The notes under the pieces are model-generated. The model did not search any database. It saw nothing but the letters and a program-made list of their open reading frames with translations, and had not been told where the DNA came from. Below are positions 57,826 to 64,000 of a stretch of DNA of 64,000 nt, in pieces. Position numbers and translations under genes: made by a program. Source of the DNA: Pezicula radicicola (Eukaryota; Ascomycota; Leotiomycetes; Helotiales; Dermateaceae); contig PDUO01000009.1 of NCBI GenBank assembly GCA_003008705.1, positions 1,054,001-1,118,000 on the forward strand, written 5' to 3'. Each line of letters begins with the position of its first letter. The stretch's first letter is position 1.

Positions 57826-58338
57826 CTACTCCTTTCGACAGTGTACACGCACCCTGCGACAAAAGCGAACTCTCGCGGTTCTATTAATACTCGTCTGCAT
57901 CTCGTCGATATTACTTGATCTTTTTAGCGCATTGGAGGCCATGATTGTTGATCTTTCAGCCTTCGATTGGTCGGCCTTGATAGAAAGAGAAACGATGAAC
58001 AGGGGTTTTGGGTGTTGATGTTGAGCAGATATGTATTCGATGAGACCACGGGATTTCTATTACAGAATGGTAAGAATGTGCAATCGAGTTCTTGACAGAA
58101 GAGGTAAGAGACTCACTTGTACTTCGGACCGCTTCGATTCATCGTGGTGTGCGCCATTGTATGGGATGAGAGGTATAGTTGTGGGAAGAACCACGCCGCT
58201 GTATAAATCTAGGTGATATGTACGGAATGCCCCTAACCTGAGTACAGTTGTGATGAAAAGGACAACGACCATCAACAGAATACAAGTACGCAGTCTGAGA
58301 CGACGCGGAAGGCCGAGTCTCCAGGCACGACAGACCAT
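57826..58338 (-). CDS. Hypothetical small membrane protein, two exons
   Basis: Exons 58338-58117 and 58056-57826 give 150 residues. The 60-nt intron (GTGAGT...TAATAG) lengthens an otherwise 92-residue frame. The N-terminus is very basic (VCRAWRLGLPRRLRLR) followed by one hydrophobic helix at about 18-38 (TCILLMVVVLFITTVLRLGA), a type II signal-anchor arrangement. The rest is polar and basic and unrecognised. Support is limited to clean splice sites and frame continuity. Confidence 0.4.
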
Positions 58339-58857
58339 TTTTGTGTGATTGGCGTTGAACTGGATACATAGTCAGCTTGAGTTATTCAAACAGACCAATG
58401 ATGCCGGCCAGACAATACACTTACGTATTTGAAATAATGCTGATCTTAATGCTGCTTTGAAGTTGAAGATGCAGGAAGATCATGAGCAGAAGGGAAAAGA
58501 AAACTGTTGAGGTTGTATGAGAGGAAGGAAGGAACACCTCGCTTAGACGACTGGCTACATACTAACTAGATGAAGATGGAAAGAGCGTCCTCGGCCATTG
58601 ATGACTCTTTATTGTCTTGATTGGGCGAATCAACCATGATAAATACATAGGATTCCTTTGAAGTAGTGATCGTGGTGGAAGTCACATCCTAGACTTACTA
58701 AGTTGGATGGTTTAGGGACTAGATAGAGTGATCAGTCAGGCTAACGACGCATATCCACTCCATTAACTGTTCGTTTTGCAGCAAACTTCATTTGCGCGTT
58801 TCGTGCCTTCCCTCTAAACCCCGTGTATCTATTCACTTGCCATTCGTTGCCTTTTTT
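58339..58857. other. Intergenic upstream of small membrane protein
   Basis: About 520 bp between tandem minus-strand genes. No further feature was recognised. Confidence 0.4.
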
Positions 58858-61442
58858 TCAATACTTGTTTTCAAATTGCGTAGTGAGATTCATAAAATTA
58901 TCAATCTCTGTCAGACCATTTGTCTCTAGGCTCTGCATCAACTCCAACTGCTGTTGTTGGCTGAGACTTCCTTGGCGGCTATTAATCATATCATAATTCT
59001 GGTCCTGAAAGAGGTGCGGACCAAAAGAATAAGGAGTTGGTTGGGTGAAATAGGTAGTATCAGCCATAGTTTCATTTTGCATTGGAGCCGTTAGGTGATT
59101 TTGAGGATTTGAAGCGGACATAGGAGCCTCCCATGCATTTGGTAGAGTCTGTGGCTGTGTGAAGTCGGGTGGGAAGTAGGAGAAACGTCGGTCTGACTGG
59201 CTAGCTGGTGCCATGAATATGGATCCTGAGCGAAATGAAGGATGTGGTGGTGGCATTGTATTGTAGTCAAATGTAGGCATTGGCTCGGGTACTTGGTCCC
59301 ATACATAACCAAACTGAGGTGTTGCCCCAAATCCTTTCTGAGAATGAGCAACTGAGGCTGTTGTAATACTTGAATACTCCGATGTTGATGGCGAATTTGC
59401 ATCAGTGACGGAAGATGGAGAATTTGCAGACAGGGATGAAGTAGGCTGAGAGCTATCATATGCTCTCAAACATGCTTTGGCGAGTTTCGCATACAAGTGT
59501 GATGCAGCCTCGGTTCCTGGCCAGCGTTCCTGAGACTTGATAATCGTATCAAGAGCAATATCTATATGCTCCTGGATCTCCTCCTTGGAGTGCAAAGCCC
59601 GGACTTCCGGGAATGATACTGTCCACAGAATGGTGTTTACAACCATGAAGAGACTGATCAAAAATACCCACGTGATGTCCGCCGTGCCTGTTTCCATCTG
59701 CTTACTATGCATCCTGATATTGTACGCGGATGCGTCGTAACACTTAATTGCTGATTGGGCAGACGGTTTGGGTACTTGGGGCGACGGCCGAAAGAGGAAT
59801 ACAACCATAGTGTTATACCTGCCTACGAACCTATATTGACTTGTCAGCACAACGTCAATGGTGCTCTTTCGAGTCACTGCTCACCAAGGCTTGCTCCAGC
59901 TGGGATTCTGAGGGCATGCATTAAGCCAATCTTGCATTTTCTTTTGCATACCCGCATACCATGGATCTTCCTCACTCTTTGGTTCTGGACGTTTCTTCTG
60001 GTAAAGAACCCTTCGGATTTCCGCCTGCAAGAGTCTCATTCGGAAAAAATGGATAGCCACAAGCTTCTTTTCCGATGGCGGACCTGGCAAAATCCCATCG
60101 GCGGTGATACGGTCATCATCAACTGGTTCGAAGAAGCCAACATCAACATGGTCTTGTCCTGTGGCGAACCCATTTGGTCGTCCCATACTGTGGGCAAGAC
60201 CAAACTCTAAAGATAGCACAATCCAGGACAGGCGACGCCTCATATCGAGTTGAAGAGGGTTTATGATGCCAATTGTCACACCCTGAGTAATCGTCTTCTC
60301 TTCCGTCAGACCTAGCTGTTGGCAGAGTCTTGTGGCCAGGCCTACTATATAATATATAGCTGTTCGTGTTGGGGTAAGAAGCGAGTACTGTGCAATGAGA
60401 ACAAGGCACTGCAACGTCTTGATATCTTTAGGACGAATTACTGCTTCCATGTACGCCATTGCGGCTAGGTAGTAGCTGTCTGCCAAACCAGCATATTGTG
60501 TATCAAGTTTCTGCATACTTATAGCGAGTACCATTCGGAGCACAAAGTTCTTATACGGATCCATATCACCGTCATAGACATCTTGTAGATGTCGCACGAA
60601 AGTGGGCTCATGTAAAGTAGGCAACAGATATTGGGCTACATCATGATTAGCCACTGCTATTGTATCATTTAGTTACTAAAAACAATCGTAAAAGGGTGTG
60701 GAAATGGCCTGATAAGGTATCGACTACTAACCTTTCTGATTGAACACTTCTACCAACTTGTCTGTCACAAGCCTACTAGGCAATGTTTGCGCTGGCACCG
60801 CACTAATCATGGGGTAGGACTTTTTACGTTCCGTAGGAGCGTTTGGGGACTGTGCAGGAGTTCGACGATCGCGCACTTCGGGCACCAGTTCTCGAATGCT
60901 CCTTGAATCTGTATAGTGCTTCGCTTCTTCCATGACTATTCTTGTCATGGCTATGCCACTTGAAGGCCCCAAGAAGCGTGGAGTTTCGTCGTCCCCATTT
61001 AGTCGGACGAGGCCACCAGGCCGAATGACATCCTCGGAGTTGAGTGATACTGGCTCGTCTTCGATATACTGACTAAGTTCTGCTTCCAATGCCCGCACTT
61101 TGTCCTGAAGCCGTATCACATAGGTCCGAGATATCTTCTTCCCTTTCGTCGTATCAAAGTATTCGCATTGGGCACCAGCACGCTCGCATGGGAGACAACG
61201 GGGCAGATTTGGATCACATCTTGTTTTTCTCTGATGATAGGAAAGTTAGTATGCAACAATCACATGGCAGAGGGATTCAGCCTGCGCACCTGGCGACATC
61301 TACAACAGGCCGTGAGTGTATGCGCAATTCTAGGGGAATGGTCATCACTCTCATGGCTACTCTCTCGGGCACGAACCGACTTGGCCTCTCGAGCTCTGTC
61401 GACAGAGCCTAAGCCCTGGCGGAAGACATCCGCAGCAAACAT
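58858..61442 (-). CDS. Zn2Cys6 transcription factor with fungal-specific TF domain
   Basis: Exons 61442-61290, 61230-60732, 60656-59885 and 59830-58858 give 798 residues. The zinc cluster is completed by splicing inside it: Cys46, 49, 56, 63, 66 and 73 (CCRC-RQRKTRC...CLPCERAGAQC). A linker GKKISRTYV and the coiled-coil dimerisation helix LQDKVRALEAELSQY follow. The fungal-specific regulatory domain covers about 230-500 (HEPTFVRHLQDVYDGDMDPY, RLCQQLGLTEE, RRRLSWIVLSLEFGLAHSMGRP). A hydrophobic region lies after 560. The C-terminal 200 residues are Ser/Pro/Gln/Met-rich, an activation-domain composition. The start is the first Met in frame; the frame stays open upstream to about 61625 without ATG, so an upstream exon is possible. 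Confidence 0.88.
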
Positions 61443-62724
61443 TGGAATAGCGTCTCCTTTCCAGATCAGCACGGCTTCGAATGTGCTTTGGTAGAGGATA
61501 TTGATAAATGCACCATGGTCAACGAAGCTGTTCGGGAAACCAATCCGCACCTGCTGTGGTGGTGGTTGTACTGGCCGAGGCTCTGGACTTGGATGTCTTT
61601 CAGAAGCTGCGCGTCCTTTTCAGACAGGTCGCCTGGGTTGCGCGGTGGTGATGCAGCAAATGGTTGCTAGATAAAGTATATATTGGCGTGTGAAGGTGTC
61701 TAGCTCATGTATCGTACTGTACTGTACTGTACTGTACTGTAGGGTAGAAAGGTACCTCGTCCCTCCACACAAAAAAGGGCCCCACGGTGGATTTGCGCGG
61801 CTCAAGAAGACAGCGTCCTCAGTCGTCGTCGGCAGTGGGTACAAGCAGTAGCTTTGTAACTCTGGCCCTATCATAAGGAAGGGGGAATATTTAGCTCCAA
61901 TAATAAGCGTACCAGAGCGACTGAATCGGATCGAGATGCTAGATGGAAGACAAAGAACCCGTCGCTAATATGTCCACACATGGACTCGCGATAGGCAAAG
62001 CATTGCTTATCGCGGGCGCAATATTGATGGATTTGAGGTCTGTGACATCTGTATGGACAGCGGCACAGATGAGGCGTGCGAGGTTGTGAGGATGAGACTG
62101 CGTCACGAGCGTTCGCTTCGTTTCGGTGAAGGGGAATGTATTCGTTTATCCAACGGGGGCGGCGTTGTGTGCCGCTTTTACATCTCCCCAATCTCGATTC
62201 TGATTGATGATGGAAACCCCTCGAACAGACAGCAGAGGTGCATGCGTTCGAAGCTGCTTTAGCAGCACACTCATCAGCGCCTACTGTATTAGTACCGGTA
62301 GTACAATAGTCTACCCAATTCAAATGGACATGGTGTTTGTTTCTGGAAAGACACAACTACCTCTTCGAGGTATACGGTAGGCTGAGAAGAGAGAGTCCCG
62401 TGCTGCTGCTCGATTGACTATTACTGTACTCGTCATCCCTCACCAACTCGGCTGCATTCTCCGGGCTCGCTCGCTTTGTGCGACAGTTCTGACGTTCCTC
62501 CCCAACCGCCCTCACTCAGCCTTCGTGTCCGACAACACTTGCCCAAATCCGACCTGCACCGGTCCAAGTACTACACTATTGCCTAGAAGATCCACGAGGC
62601 TGATGCGAAGTCTTTGAGCCTTGCCTTGTCTTAATTACTGTACATGACCTAGCAGACAACGATGAATCTCGCTCCTTTAGACTACTACATGAATGCGTTG
62701 CCCCGGACTTGAACAGTCGTCAAG
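61443..62724. promoter_or_regulatory. 1.3 kb divergent promoter of two Zn2Cys6 genes
   Basis: It separates the start codons of two regulators. It contains a GTACT pentamer array (61714-61741). The frame at 61871-62356 (-) is Arg/Cys/His-rich with no similarity and is not called. Confidence 0.5.
61714..61741. repeat. GTACT pentamer repeat, 5.6 copies
   Basis: Five full GTACT units and a partial sixth, read directly. It lies about 270 bp upstream of the minus-strand regulator start. Confidence 0.9.
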
Positions 62725-64000
62725 ATGCCTCGACCTAGTGCTGCAGACACTCCTTTGCTGAGAGTATCGAGACCAGTCTCAGCATGCTCTAGATGTATGT
62801 TAGCCCGTCTCCTCACCATTTACTTTCTGACTTTGTTTCTAGGCCGAGCCGCAAAAATCAAGGTTTGTATGAAAATCCAATTGATAACGACATCAGGCTT
62901 ATGAACAACAGTGCGATGGGAAACTGCCCAGCTGTACTGCTTGTGAGAAGTCTGGTCGAGGGAATGAGTGCTCGAGCGCAAATGACCAATTTGCCAAAGG
63001 CAAGGAAAGAAGGTTGGTGAACCGAGTCCTCCTAATCTGTTCCCCTGCTGATAGCCCACAGCTATGTTGCATCTCTAGAATCTCGAGTTGAGAAGCTTGA
63101 GCGGCGCATATCTTATGCTAGATCCCGGAAAGCTTCTGTCGCTATGCACGATGCCGACGAGCCAACAGAGGCGCCAGATCGTAAAGATTCGCTTGCTACA
63201 ATTCGCGCAGCCATCCATGGCAAGGCTGCGAGGAAGCGTGAGGTCGCAGATGTGAACGAGCTTGTATCTGATTTTGGATTCCTGTCAGTGTGATTCCCAA
63301 GCCGGCAAGAGACAATGCTCACAGCGATTAGTTCTGTCAATGCTACTACTCGAGACTTCGAGTCCTCGACTACAAACATGACTTTTGCACGTCTGATTCT
63401 TGCTGCCACCAACAACGATGTTGTGCCCGTTTCCACTCACTTTCAACTTCCTCCAAGGCCTGCAGCAATGGCACTTGTTCAGTACTATTTGGACAATGTT
63501 TTTGCTCTGTTCCCGGTATTTTCTGAAACTGCTCTATATAACGCCTTAGATGCAATTTATCAAGTTAATGGTCGTCCTGTTACTGATTTTGAGTACTGGT
63601 TGCTCTATTTAGTTTTTGGTGTTGCAGCAACTAGTCAGTCTCGAAGCAATCAAGATGGCTTTTATAGAGATGGACTCTCTTGGGTGGGAAGGGCCTTGCC
63701 ATATGCCGACAAAGTCCTTATGCCTGGTTATGTTTCACAAATACAGGCTTTGGTTCTACTGGTACAGTATTCTATGTTAGACCCTGCACACTTTGACAGC
63801 TGGCAATTAATCGGATTTGCCTGTCGAGCAGTGGTAGATTTGGGCTTCCATCAAGATCCTCCAAAGGAGCAACAGCCTGACAAGAAAACCTTAGACATGC
63901 GGAGAAGAATTTTTTACTGCGTATATTCTCTCGATAGGTATGTTGTATGCTTTTGGTGTAGAAGGATTGCTTATTTACAATTTGCAGATCAATTAGCATG
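62725..64000 (+). CDS. Zn2Cys6 transcription factor, 3' truncated by window
   Basis: Exons 62725-62794, 62843-62862, 62912-63012, 63062-63283, 63332-63937 and 63988 onward; the gene runs off the right edge (377 residues seen). The zinc cluster spans three exons: Cys21, 24, 31, 38, 41 and 50 (ACSRCRAAKIKCDGKLPSC, then TACEKSGRGNEC; a longer x8 last spacing). KGKERSYVASLESRVEKLERRI gives the linker and coiled coil. The fungal-specific domain begins near 195 (LVQYYLDNVFALFPVFSE, WQLIGFACRAVVDLGFHQDP, RRRIFYCVYSLDRSIS). Introns are 48-50 nt; the second exon is 20 nt. Target genes unknown. Confidence 0.88.

Noticed and set aside
61714..61741. Regular short repeats considered as CRISPR or telomere
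   Set aside because: Five-base units without spacers in a fungal genome; a simple microsatellite.
61871..62356. 161-residue minus frame rich in Cys/His/Arg
   Set aside because: No regular metal-binding spacing, and it lies in the divergent promoter of two regulators.

Overview
This window is nuclear DNA of a filamentous ascomycete (Pezizomycotina). The evidence is dense genes with short introns (about 48-150 nt, GT-AG with CTAAC/CTGAC-like branch sites), fungal-only families (Zn2Cys6 regulators, HeLo-domain protein, fungal MFS transporters, verprolin, Mob2) and no operons. The proteins feel closest to Leotiomycetes (Helotiales), but that is an impression from sequence memory, not a measurement. 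I recognise 30 protein-coding genes, two cut by the window edges. I found no convincing rRNA, tRNA or CRISPR. Exon joins were built by hand from splice sites, frame continuity and family similarity. Layout: 1-4.2 kb holds the 3' part of a DHA2-type drug/metabolite exporter and an AflR-like Zn2Cys6 regulator, a pairing often seen at the edge of a secondary-metabolite cluster. 4.4-16 kb is mostly housekeeping: ERB1 (60S ribosome biogenesis), an orphan gene, a patatin-like protein without its catalytic serine, LEO1 (PAF1 transcription-elongation complex) and MOB2 (NDR-kinase partner). 17-20 kb has a sugar porter, followed by a gene-poor 3.7 kb stretch with a small TA-flanked inverted-repeat element. 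23-36 kb holds a Zap1-like zinc-finger regulator, a Yen1/GEN1-type resolvase, ribosomal protein L35, the Golgi SNARE GOS1, ATP10, the branched-chain 2-oxoacid dehydrogenase E2 and gluconokinase. RPL35/GOS1 and ATP10/E2 each share a short divergent promoter. 36.3-45 kb is sparse: an HpcH/HpaI aldolase, a glutaredoxin-like protein divergent from a CHORD-CS co-chaperone, then 2.7 kb without a recognised gene. 45-51.6 kb has an orphan membrane protein bracketed by two arrays of one 18-bp repeat, a mitochondrial membrane protein, verprolin and the ER cargo receptor SURF4/ERV29. 52-58.4 kb is an accessory-looking block: a HeLo-domain protein fused to a degenerate kinase fold (an MLKL-like layout), a single-pass protein with a decapeptide repeat, and three orphan genes. 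58.8-64 kb is a divergent pair of Zn2Cys6 regulators around a 1.3 kb promoter; the second runs off the right edge. The most unusual items are the HeLo-pseudokinase next to the decapeptide-repeat membrane protein, the 18-bp arrays flanking an orphan membrane gene, the patatin-like protein lacking its nucleophile, and a perfect 24-bp palindrome containing CGG-N4-CCG.
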